From: Lingula anatina | Taxonomy: Eukaryota > Brachiopoda > Lingulata > Lingulida > Lingulidae | NCBI RefSeq assembly: GCF_001039355.2 | Contig: NW_019774624.1 | Span: forward strand, 682,726-746,725 | Length of the DNA stretch: 64,000 nucleotides | Reading direction: 5' to 3' | Shown: piece after piece, positions 13,601 through 24,725 of the stretch | How the letters are laid out: each line of letters begins with the position of its first letter | How positions within the stretch are numbered: position 1 is the first letter of the stretch | Notes under the pieces: generated by a model | What the model was told of the DNA's origin: nothing | Database searches by the model: none | Seen by the model: only the letters and a program-made list of their open reading frames with translations | Made by a program: the position numbers and the translations under genes

Positions 13601-14860
13601 ATACAGGCAAGTAGGGGTTGTGATTGAGTACTTGCGTGGCACTTGTTGTATCAGGGTTGTAGGGCGGGGGTGGGGGGGGGAGGAGGGGGGTCGAGATAGG
13701 TCCTACTGTTTCATGACCCTAGCTATCTCTGTGTCATATTGATACATGTAATCTTCCCGAATGGGGGTTCTCTGCAGAAATACTTAGCCATATACTGGTG
13801 GTGAGCGACAGTCCCTAGTAACTTACACATACTCAGCGGTTATCTTTCTGTAAGCCCCTTGGCGTTCCATCAGCCCCTCCGCAAGTCAGAACGGGGGTCA
13901 TCGACTGGCACCGATGACATCTCCATAGAACACATTCCTTCTTGGTATTTTTGATGCCATAATTTCGATGATAAAATTGCCAAAAGAAATTTCAGCACCT
14001 GCTACTGCCGCTGGTTGTACACGGGATCAAACATGATCCAGTTTACAGGGAACGTTGGGAATTTTTATTTTCGCCATAAATCTTATAACGTTTCTCACTT
14101 TCAGGATTTATCTTTTGCGTGTCATGGATGTTTGGGTATGCAAGAAGAAGTAGCACTGTAGACGGAGGGCACTAATATGTGTGGGTGAAAAAGCCGCCAT
14201 GTCTGTTTCTGGTCAAAACAACCCAGTTTTTATTTAAAAAAGCTCGGTTAACAACCTAAGGGTTGAAATTGAACATTTATTAAGTTGGATGGCCAAAGTT
14301 ATTTATGTAAATTGAACATTTATGTATATATTTTTGGATTACAGCTGCTCACGCTCTCAATCGCACTTTCTTACCCGACTCGTTCAACCTGACTACGTAC
14401 TTGAACGTCACTTTCAATGCACCGGAAGAGGAATTTGAAGTGTGCTGCAAGACTTTTACCTTTCCGTAAGTTGCAATATAGATAAAACTCTTCTGTATAA
14501 AACTTTGCTGTCATTCTCGTGATCTCGTTCTTATTATGAGGAGAACATGGACCCCTTTTTACCTGAGGTCTGCAGGTCGAGAATTTCATCTTCTTCCGAT
14601 ATTTTACAAACCGAGGCCATTTCCACCGCAGACTCGGTTATGTCCGTAACTTTATCTTGTTGGCTGTAATACAGCCGGGTCATAGCATTTTCGATAAATG
14701 AAAAAAAGAAAGAAGTGTATAAATTTTATACAATGGGTTCTGAAAATTCAGAATTTCATGTTGAAAGAAAAAACATTTGGTTTGTTATCTTCACGAATTT
14801 CTGCATATTCTATCAGTCAATTTGCTCTATGTTTCTTTATTATTATTATCATCATCATCA

Positions 14861-14900
<40 letters not shown>

Positions 14901-16751
14901 GATAGACGACGATGATGATGATGATGATGATGATTAAATCGTGAACTTGCCCAGTGTCTTACCCAGATACTGGCGATGTACCATGACACTGACTAAGACC
15001 ATTTAAACGTTAGACTAAGAGTTTCTCCCATTTCACTTTTTAATACATCAACCAAGATATTTTCAAATGCATATTGTTGACATAGTTCTTTTCATTAAGT
15101 TTGTAAAGAAGTTGTTTTTTTTGTGTTAGCCTGTATCAGTCATGCTCATCGTCCTCAAACGGGAAATAGAATCAGATTTCGTAAAAGCAATGGCAATATT
15201 AATTTAAAAGTAGGCCTACATATTAACCAGGCGTCGGTAGAGCGTCAATTCCCAGCAACGCATATAAACCACTTCTATTAGTTTCTTATTCGGCTCAAGT
15301 AAATTTGACATGCCAAGGGATAAACTTAATAAAATAAATCACTTGAACAGATCAAAAGAGCTTTAAACTGCTCCTTTCTTGAAATTATTGATCCTAAATT
15401 TAACCTACTTACAGATACCTGACCTACTTATCTGCCCCCATTATATACAGCATAGAAAGCCAGCAAAATATCCATTAAAGAATAATTTTTTTGGGTACAT
15501 TAAACGATGTATTTTGCTAATTCTCTTAGTTATACTATTTGAAACTATGTGCTGGCATTTGGTCGGCTTTTGTGGCAAAAAATTGACTTCATATGCATCT
15601 TAAATGAGAACCTTCGTTTTTCTAGGGCTAAGAATTTTTCGTTGGATCCTTTGAATCCTGACCAAAAAGCTGCGCATACCCAAAGCGCCAACGCTCCAAC
15701 TTTGTCCTATGGCTCCGTTTCTGGTAAGACATACGCTGTATAAGGTTAATCGGCACGAGGGGTTGGAAGGGAGTGAATCGCACACACCTACCCCTTTTCT
15801 AAAATGAATTCCACGAAGTCAGCAGTGGACCGTAGTGAATAGGGGATAAAGAGGAAATGAGACCCAACAGAGGACTGCAAAATGCCCCAAAGTTAACCAT
15901 ATTTTATTAAATATCTGCACGGTTGCAGGGCAGCAAAAAGGGGGGGGGGGTAGCACAGGAACAAAACGTAGAGCCTCGTGGTCATGAGGCCGTGGTCACG
16001 TACACGTAGATGATTTTGGCGTGTTTGCGACTGTAAGTCTACTAGATATCAATTAAGCAGATTTATGAGTCAGTGATTTTCCTAAGTACGTCTTAATTTT
16101 TTCATTGAAGATTCCAATAATAACCAAGAAATCTTTTGATTTTTGCCAAGCTATAGACTTCACAAAAATTGTAAATTTTACGAGCTTCACTCCTATTGTT
16201 GAGTCCCGTTGCCTCGCTTTCGACACCAAAGAGCAAATTACTTGTAAATGAAACTAACCAGACTGTAAACAGTGGCAAGCTTTTTCAGTTTTGCCATTTG
16301 TTTATTTCAAAAAACGCGCTTTTTTGTACATGCGCAAAAGGTTTGATACATGTGCTTGGAGGATTGCACATGGTTCCTCTTTCTCCATACCCGTGACCCG
16401 CTAGTTATACATGTAGTACGTGTAATTTTTATATTCTGCCATTGAATGCAATACTGTGTCGTATTTGCAGGTAAGCACACACTAGTGATGGTGGACCCGG
16501 ACGTTCCCTCTAGTACCGTTGGCACCTTGGCTAAACCCTTACTCCACATGCTAGTGTTAAACATCCCAGACGGCAACGTCCCACAGGGCCAGATCATCGC
16601 GAGATACAATGGTCCCATGCCGCCCGACGCCAGCCCTCATTATTATTTTTTCATGATTTTAAGTCATGTGGCTGAAGTTGACAATTCTACCATTCCTCAG
16701 TATAGTAACGGGGGAAATCTAAGCTGCGGGGTGCCTGGAAGGTAATGCTTG

Positions 16752-16820
<69 letters not shown>

Positions 16821-17672
16821 GGGATTAAAAAGGCATATTCAGTACCTGTACATATGCGTGAGTGGAAGAAAAATTGGCGAGCACGAGCATATTCGTAGAA
16901 ACATTTAAAATAACGGTTGCTCCTTGTCTGCTTAGAGCAAGAGAATTAACTTGTAGCCTATTTTAATAATTTAAAATTATTAACTTATCACTGTTAACAT
17001 TTGACGGGAATGGTAACTCACTACGCGAACCGTAGTCAATTTTTCATTCTTCTCCACAGATCCTAATTGTCCCACATAATGGCCTCGACACTGCCAGCTA
17101 ACCTTAAATTGTGCTTCACTGAATGTACATATATGGGACTCCGAACTTGTATTCCCGGTGTAATGTGACAGAGAGTCCCCCATAACAGAGAGTACGCTTC
17201 CCATTCATTTGTACAGGCGAGCTTCGCCCTAGATTTTGACCCACTTACGTCAGACTAACTCTAACCATTATAACTATATGGAGGGCGGACTTTCTGTTAC
17301 ACGCACCTTCAGTTTCGTTACACCGGGACTGTCATTCCTGTCAAACCTGAGTGAAGCTGATGTGAATAAGTGTGAATAACGAAGATGTTATGAGTCCATA
17401 TCAAGAATGCAATCTGTCTTATTTCCAGATGCCTGTTCGATGTGAAGAAATTTATTTCGGACAACTCCATGTCACTGGTTGGGCTGAGTTGGATGCGCGT
17501 ATCCAATGACATCTTCGTTAACTTTAAAAACATGCAAAGTGGAAGGTTGACTGAAGCTCAGGTCTGCGCAAACGAGCCGACCTACCAGACCCCCTGCCCA
17601 GACTGCCTCTGGTCTCAGCAACATACATTGGGTGAGCTTGGCACTGCTTCCACTAGTGTCACTCTGGCATAA
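10677..17672 (+). CDS. Secreted PEBP (phosphatidylethanolamine-binding protein) family member
   Basis: Six coding exons: 10677-10734, 13550-13606, 14345-14465, 15626-15723, 16471-16741, 17429-17672; 282 aa. Phases agree at every junction (1,1,2,1,2). Residues 1-19 are a hydrophobic signal peptide, so unlike cytosolic PEBP1/RKIP this form is secreted. The PEBP core shows LVMVDPDVP (about residues 116-124), HMLVLNIPDG (137-146), then YNGPMPPDASPHYYFF (157-172), which matches the family signature DPD.P...H..v.Ni...Y.GP.PP...H.Y. Paired cysteines (CC in exon 3; C..C near the C-terminus) suggest disulphides. Family members bind anionic phospholipid head groups or act as protease or kinase inhibitors; the ligand here is unknown. 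Secreted PEBPs have been reported in invertebrate body fluids and biominerals, which would fit the neighbouring LamG genes, but that link is inference. Intron 2 uses a GC donor (13607, CAG|GCAAGT). AATAAA at 18187-18192 is a likely polyadenylation signal. Confidence 0.87.
12220..12602. repeat. Pair of ~80-bp direct repeats 303 bp apart in PEBP intron 1
   Basis: The segment 12220-12298 (starting CAAATTAACACAATATTG, ending CAAGGCCACTTTTTTTAAAA) recurs at 12523-12602 almost unchanged. The repeats bracket about 220 bases without a recognisable gene. They could be a local duplication or the ends of a short retroelement; no LTR hallmarks were seen. Confidence 0.75.
13658..13694 (+). other. G-rich tract after the GC splice donor (possible G-quadruplex)
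   Basis: About 50 bases downstream of the GC donor at 13607, the intron has repeated runs of three or more G on the sense strand. Such tracts can fold as RNA G-quadruplexes and act as intronic splicing enhancers. The role is inferred from position only. Confidence 0.4.
14838..14935. repeat. (TTA)n/(ATT)n followed by (GAT)n microsatellite
   Basis: Trinucleotide runs within PEBP intron 3. The open frames reading poly-I, poly-Y or poly-D are not genes. Confidence 0.9.
16752..16814. repeat. (GT)n(GA)n compound microsatellite
   Basis: Fourteen or so GT units directly followed by about 17 GA units, ten bases after the end of PEBP exon 5 (16741). Its closeness to the donor could affect splicing if it expands; no evidence for this here. 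Confidence 0.9.
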
Positions 17673-20600
17673 GCTCTGAAAACGTGTTCAAACAACAATT
17701 GCAGTGTTCTCTTTATTATAATACTCCTCTTTTCTTTGGCATTATCGTCATGAGAATAGTAATCTGTAGTTTTGTGGCAACGATTTACTAGAATGATAAT
17801 TTCATTTGCTGTCTCCAACTGAGCCTCGTGATCAGTCTTCGATATCCATGTTACGATTGCTTTGTTTGGGTTTCTTTAATTTGAGATTAAATGAAAAGCA
17901 TATTAATGATAGATATTCCTCGACTTCAAGCACTATTTACGCGATTGTAGGATCGTGATGTAAGACGTTTAGTTTTCTTTTAGAAGTTCTGCGTCCGCAA
18001 GTTCATTTTTAGACTGCAGATGTTTACAATCCGTGGTCAAGTGCAACTTTCAGTTTTATACCGCTTTGTAAAGAGTTACCGATGAAAGCAATTTTAACAA
18101 CAACCATTTCTTCATCCATTATTTTTGTAAAGGGTGGAAAAACATTTGTTTAACTTTATAGTGTTTTTGTTGTAATATGTTAGCAGAATAAACAACCTTT
18201 TTCTTCATGTGATAATCTGCGTGGTTTGCTGTTTACCTTGATGGAAATTACTCATTTTTCATGCGAGTTGTGCTATTTGCACTCGTTATTAATGTAGCAA
18301 AGAGCTCTAGAAAATTAGTCCAGTTACATGTAATCTAAGGTGACGAACGGATACCAGAGCTTTTAAGCTAAAATGCCATACTTGTCAATGTAAATGGCGA
18401 GAAACGTCATAAATTATAACTCATATTATGTAAATTATTCTACCGCACGGAATAAAATGAAAAGGTACGTGAAAAAGATAGGTAATTCAATGATAATGGA
18501 AGTAACTTTTTTGTCACTGATAAGACAATATCAAAACACCGAGAACCAAAGTTAGTTTATTGTTAGCTTGCGTCACAATCGCATATCAAACATTTAAGAA
18601 AGTTCGTTTCAATATGTGTGAGCAATTTTGCAATAACGGGCCATTTTGCCATTTTCATTTGTTATTTCGATGTTATAATTTGAATTACAGAGTTTTCAAG
18701 TTATGGTCAATTTAAACCTCCTTCTTTTCTACAACTAAACATACAATATAGGCCCTACGTATCTGGAAAAATCGCCAAATGTGCATTTTACAGAATAGAG
18801 TTGTATCATCAAAATCAATATTTGAATTCAACTTAAAATGCATAAAAACACATCTTCAAGTTGAAAACGAAATGTCTAGCAGAAGATTTACCCAAATCTC
18901 CAAACAGACAACCGGTTGTACTAGCACAGAACTCTGCCCGATCATTAGTTGCTGATATCTTTATACGTGTAACAATTCGTTTAACTGAAGCAAGGCATGT
19001 TTTGCATTGACATTCTTTCCGTCAAAGGAGAATACCAAAAGTATCGTTTTTGGTTCGAAACACATTATAGTATAAGTAAATTACCATAAGACATCATGGT
19101 CGGAGAGAATACTGAACTACATCTTAATAATATATGAATGATATAAAACCAGTTAAATACAGGAATGACTAGGCTTAATCAATCTTTTTCATGATGCTTC
19201 ATGAATTAAATGTCAGGTACTTTCGACTTTTATTTGACACCTTTTGATGCATAACATGGCTATTCAGAAAAAAGCAAACACTTCTTAACATGTCATTAGC
19301 CAACTCTGCAGAAAGACGAAATTCTACAAGGGAGACTGCAGTCTTGACATGAGAGCGGGCGATGTCGAATACAAATCTGATGTCTTTGCTGGGGGACGCA
19401 TCCAATTTTCTCGTAAGCAGTAGTTAGAAGTCACTGAAATTAAACCAAGAAATTCCCATTCAGGAAACGATGTGTAATGGTTTGAAGATGTATCATTACA
19501 GCAACCTGCTGTGGTACGCATTTCAAGCAAATCACTGCTCTATTGAGCCAACACTTTCTGTGTAATCACGCAGTTTACTACAATACCATTCCTTATTTTT
19601 ATATCTATATAGACTATATATAAATTCACAAGTAAGATGATACAGAAAAAAAGATACAGGCGCTCGGATTACACAGATGTTCAAAGAAGTCGGTAAATGA
19701 AAACATATGACAGAAGTATAAAGTTAAGGGAACCTAAAGCAAAAAATCGTCATAACGCACAGTCGCTGGTCGAGCCAGGTTCTTGCTCGGGAGGAACAAG
19801 GATAGAAATGATTGTCTTGGACGCTCGATAAATATAAAACGGTAGGCGAGGACGATTTAGTAAGTGCTGGGAACAATGAAGAACTTGCTTGACTTCATCT
19901 TATTTCGTTCTAGGTAATGTTTTCCCCCATCCCCCCACATATCATCCAACCTGGTCCCGCCAATGTGTATTTTGTGCATGAAAAATTCGTCGTTTCCACG
20001 AAAGTAGTGTGATAATGGTTCAACATCTTATTGCTAATTGTGACTATTACTACCACTACACTTAAATAACAGTAAATGATTCATTATATCAATTGCATTT
20101 CAAACTATTAAAACTGATGCTCCGGACTGAAAATTGTGTCACCCCCCCCCCCCCCCTTGGACTGATGGAATAACCCTCTTGCTTGTGCGGTCTTTCTTAC
20201 TAAAGCACGAAATGCATCAATTTTGACACATAACAAATTGTTGTTTTACATCATTTAAAGAGTACTTACAACAGATTGCTGCCGTTTTCAGTGCTAAATT
20301 CCACCCTGCAAGTGAAAATAATAGCAATGTGACATGAATTTTCTTTCCTCCCCATGTTCTACTGACTATGGTCCTGTCTGAGCACCTCTCATCAGAATGC
20401 ATGATAATGTACAAGTCACCCGCTTTTCGTACGTTAGCTTCCATTTAGAATATATCTTTGTTATTTGAAAACCCGCAATGGATCCCCAATAATGAATCTC
20501 CAGTCCGGATAAGTTATTTGGGTTTGCTGAAGTCATAAGGACAAAAAGAATATCATTTTATGATCCATTAGTCTATACTAATTGACTATGCTGAGGAATA

Positions 20601-21414
20601 CGATTTGAAAGGTTGAATGAATGAACCCAATGAAATCACTGGCGCCGGATTGTGGTGGAGGATTGAACTAACAGACGTGATTTTATAAATTACTATTAAA
20701 ATAACTTCTAAGAAATGCCCTCCTCTGATCAAGTGTTTCGGGTTGCCGACCAGAAATTCATAAAACTTGCTTTAAGTAATTTCATTTAGTCTCTTATAAA
20801 GATTATATAAAATGAGAGTAAATGACCTGTAACGTCTATAAATTATTAATGCCAGTTCACCTTCTTCAAATTTCTGGTCGTAAATTTGACCTAGGCCTAC
20901 TTATTTTTATTGTTAGTGTGGTGAACAGGGACACCGGCTCTGTGCTGGTTTAAATTATCGATTTATCAAAAAAACATTGTAAAACTGTTCGATTAATTGT
21001 GAATATTTATTTATAAAACTTCGATCGTTCTGCACATTACATCGCCGCAAGAAGTTCGGTTACAACAGTACTGAGGCTACAAAGATTGGCTTCAGGTTCT
21101 GTCTCAACATGATTGTGACGGTGGCCATGAATTTTGTCGCAACATGATTGTGACGGTGTCCATGAATTTCATCATATTGTGCTTGTGAAGACAGCAATAA
21201 AAGATGGACGTCGATTTGCCCATTTTACTTATAATTTCTCATGGCTATCATGATGAAAATTTGTCATATGAACTGTAATAGATATGGTGTGTTCAGACAT
21301 TGTGAAAGCAATTATTTATGCAAATATTAAAAATCTGTATTTACTTAAATACTGAATGTCGTACAGCTTTCAATTTTGTATAATGCCTGTTGTAGTGAAC
21401 CATTAATAGTACTC

Positions 21415-21573
21415 AGGGCCGTAGCCAGCAAATTCAAAGGGGTGGTTCTTTTTCTAAAATAGTGGACCTTTTACAATGAAGCGTATGTGAACTTAGATCA
21501 AACTTTACCCAAATGGGCCTTTTCCTGGCAAAAAGGGCAGTTTTTTCGAACCCCCCTGACTAAGGGCCTGGTA
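21415..21573. mobile_element. Interspersed repeat fragment (non-LTR/SINE-like end)
   Basis: The segment begins with AGGGCCGTAGCCAGCAAATT and ends near CCCCCCTGACTAAGGGCCTGG, a combination I know as a common dispersed repeat end in marine invertebrates. A related stretch (CCAGGAAAAGGCCAAATTTGG) is visible in the opposite orientation near 27190-27220. Family assignment is not certain. Confidence 0.35.
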
Positions 21574-22070
21574 CTGATAGTTTAAATTTGCATATATTTG
21601 ATTTGCATATTTGTTTAATTGTTTAATTTATTCAGATGTATGTAAGCATGGGAGCGTGCATGTAGTGAACCATTAATAGTACCGATAGTTAGATTTGCAT
21701 GTATGTGATTTGCACATTTGTTTAATTTAAATGTATCTACAATTAAGTTTTAATTTATTCAAATGTACCCATATCTAAGCATGACAGGTTGCATGTCAGT
21801 TATGGACGTCAATTTAAAATGCAAATTAAGATTAAGCATAAAAGAGGCCACAGAGCCACAGAGAGGGACAGACAGATACATAGGAATGGAGAGAGAGAGA
21901 GAGCGAGAGAGAGAGAGAGAGAGCGGGCTGGACAGACACACTTATAGTTGTAGAGACCCGAGTTTTACAGTCAGTTGAATAAACTATACAGCAGAAATCT
22001 ATATCTGCCTGTCTCATTTATCTTATTGGTGAAAAGCAAATCGAAGGACTGAATAACTAACTGGCAGGTT

Positions 22071-22206
22071 ATTACACTGTATAAAGTATAATCATAAAAG
22101 AAAGAAGCATATGTGTTTATTGTAGAGAGTAAATTCTGTATTACACTGTATAAAGTATAATCATAAAAGAAAGAAGCATATGTCTTTATTGTAGAGAGTA
22201 ATTCCT
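22071..22206. repeat. Two-copy 69-bp tandem repeat
   Basis: ATTACACTGTATAAAGTATA... through GTAGAGAGTAA occurs at 22071 and again at 22140 with about one mismatch. A recent local duplication. Confidence 0.9.
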
Positions 22207-22790
22207 TGATCACAGCATTTTAAATTATACTAGAACAAATAAAGGTTATTGTTAGTATCATAAAGATCAATCTTCAATTTTTCCTAAAACTTTTTTGCAA
22301 CGAATCTGGCAAAAATTCATATTCATATTCTCTGTCTTTTACCGAGACAGATTGTTAAAAGGGTATTCAAATCAGTGTCAGGGTCGACCACCCTGAGCTT
22401 CAGAGATAACTTGACACTATAACCTCTTCACTATAGCCTATCTTCATCGTGTCAAGTTACTTGACGGATGGCTGATATTTATTCAATGGATAGGCTCATC
22501 TACTTCTATGGAATACTTTTGGAAATGGCAAATTGGAAAAATTTACTATGAAAAAAGTCTTTGCAAAAATTGGACCTTTTTTATATTTGAACCTTTTTTA
22601 TATGTCATACTGTATTATATACCATTTGTTTGTTCAGTGTCAGCTGTAGGATATACCTCGGGTTATGTAAATTAACGCACTTTACGGTTGAATACGGGTA
22701 ATTAATTAAATTCTAAAAGAATAAATAGCAGATTTTGTTGAGAGGCGGGAGTGGACTTCCTGTAGGTGACAAATGACTTGTAAAAACAGC

Positions 22791-22846
22791 GTGTCGGTGG
22801 TGCAGTGCTAAAATTCTCGCCCGTCAGCGGGCGGCTCAGCCGATGC
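22791..22846 (+). tRNA. tRNA-Gly-like pseudogene lacking the T arm
   Basis: The sequence follows eukaryotic tRNA-Gly(GCC) closely through the acceptor, D arm and anticodon arm (TCGGTGGT.CAGTG.TA.AATTCTCGCC, then GCGGGCGG). The terminal CCGATGC can pair with the initial GTGTCGG, allowing G-U pairs. The T arm is deleted and the anticodon loop is mutated (CCGTCAG instead of CTGCCAC). It is therefore a pseudogene or a tRNA-derived SINE head, not a working cytosolic tRNA. Confidence 0.6.
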
Positions 22847-23039
22847 TGCATCTCCTTTATTTGAACGTTCGTATTACTTACACGAAGATCCAACAGGTAG
22901 TGCTTGGTCAGCATAACTACATAATAAAGATAAAATAATCATAATATAAAAGCATAATCATTTTAGTTGTCAAATGTTCATCACACAGACGGTTTTCACC
23001 AGATCAAAATGGTTGTGTGCCCTCGTATGGCATACAAGG

Positions 23040-23101
23040 GGCTCAGTGGTGTAGCGGTTATCACATCTGCCTAACACGCAGTTCGATCCTGGGCGGAACC
23101 A
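23040..23101 (+). tRNA. tRNA-Val(AAC)-like pseudogene or SINE head
   Basis: GTGTAGCGGTTATCAC, CCTAACACG (anticodon AAC) and TTCGATCCTGGGCGGAACCA match tRNA-Val, including an intact box-A-like region and part of box B. About ten bases are missing between the anticodon stem and the T loop, removing the variable loop and the 5' half of the T stem. The acceptor stem has two mismatches. Too damaged for a normal tRNA; possibly the head of a tRNA-derived SINE. Confidence 0.65.
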
Positions 23102-24725
23102 TTCTTTCGAGCTGCCATGCTCACAAGATCATTTTTACTTGAAATGCGTTGACCGTCTGACGACAGGGCCGCTGAAATTTACAACATAAGACAATCACCC
23201 TTCTCATTCAGAAAATGTATGCCATCCACTGTTTGCAATATAATGCTCAGGCAACAAAAATGCATGGTGATAGCTCTGTAAAATAATTCCTTACTATATG
23301 CAATTAAGGTCGTGAAAGTAATGACAAAAACATGCAATTCAGATTTTTAAAAATCATTTAAACTGTAATTAACGTTTGGGAAGCTTGAGAAGAAAGTTTT
23401 CCAATTTTGAAGCTCAACAAATAAAATGAAAATATAATATGAAGTGGGGACAAGTATCTTGTCCATATAAAGTTTGCCGCTTAATAGCATGACCATATCT
23501 TTGTCTACAGTGAATTTTTCTTTAAATGTAAGCAAATACAATTATAAAAAATCGGCATCAAACTTTTAGCATCTACTTAGAAAATATACCAGCATTTCCT
23601 TCCTGCCTGATCTTTCTGGCAAAAAGTGAACTTTACACAACAAGGAAAAGAAACAACAAAAGTTCAACTATTCAAACTGACTTTATTTAATTTGAATAAA
23701 CAAAATGACTGATACACTAAAAAAAAAAGTGATATAATGCTACATTTCAGGGTAAAATGAGAGGCATATTTTACCAGAAAATACAGCATGAATGGTACAC
23801 TCTCAAATAGTACTTGATTGGTTATTCATGCAATAAGAATTCATGATCCAAAATGGTAGTGGGAATCTTTTCAGATATTAAAACAGCAACTGTTTAAACA
23901 CGAATTGTCAGATCACAGTATAGCTCACCAGAGAGGGTAAAATTTAAAAGGTTGTTCGAGTCTTTGCATTCAACATGTTTGAGAAGATTATCAATGGTTA
24001 TTCTTCAACAGTGGATATGAAAAACTATCAAAATTTAATATAAAGCACAACCCCTCCTCCAAGAAAAAAGGCTCATAGCAATTTTCCCTTTCATAAAGTT
24101 CAGGCAAGCATTGATTCTATTTGGGAATTTTATTTGTCCCTTTATGTGAAACATGCACAAATATTTAATCACAAACGCCCCGAAAAACACTTTGCTGCCC
24201 GTGGCATGACATTATAAAGAATGGTTCAAAAAGAAAAAATAATTGCAGCCAAACTGAAAGAGAACTGACCTTGTAACTGGAAATGTTTTCCATAGATAAT
24301 AAAAAACATTAATATCCCCATAGTAAATACATGCCAACAATGACGCAGAGGGTATGACAGAAGCTCCCCTTGACTTTGCCCTGGTGAGCTAAAAATAATA
24401 TACCATCATCATACAAGTGTTAACTTTTCGATTCTGCTGCTTCTTGGTCTTCCCAATTCTGTTTCTTTATACACAACATTCAGAAATCATAAACTCATAT
24501 CTATTATAATGAGGTTTTTATAATAAATAATATGAAGCTGTCATGACTATAATTCAAAAGATAACATCTGATATCTTTAGTCTTTGCATCAGTATGGTCT
24601 ATGGTGTTCACACTGGAAGATTTTACAATTTTTAAATTAAACATGAATGTACTTCATAAGACAACAATTAACATTTCTGTCCATTTCTGGACAACCTTTG
24701 CTTTAAAAGTGATTTTAAAACGTTT

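Larger units (their letters stand above)
17673..24725. other. Intergenic region between PEBP-like and DEDD-like genes
   Basis: No protein gene could be supported. It contains the PEBP 3' UTR (to about 18210), a poly-C tract at 20142-20156, a two-copy 37-base repeat (21101-21173), an interspersed-repeat end beginning CAGGGCCGTAGCCAGCAA near 21415, a (GA)n run (about 21889-21924), a two-copy 69-base tandem repeat (22071-22206), and two tRNA-like pseudogenes (listed). The DEDD 3' UTR on the minus strand occupies the right edge. Confidence 0.5.

Noticed and set aside
14698-14937. Poly-Ile/poly-Asp and poly-Tyr frames
   Set aside because: Products of the trinucleotide microsatellite inside a PEBP intron.
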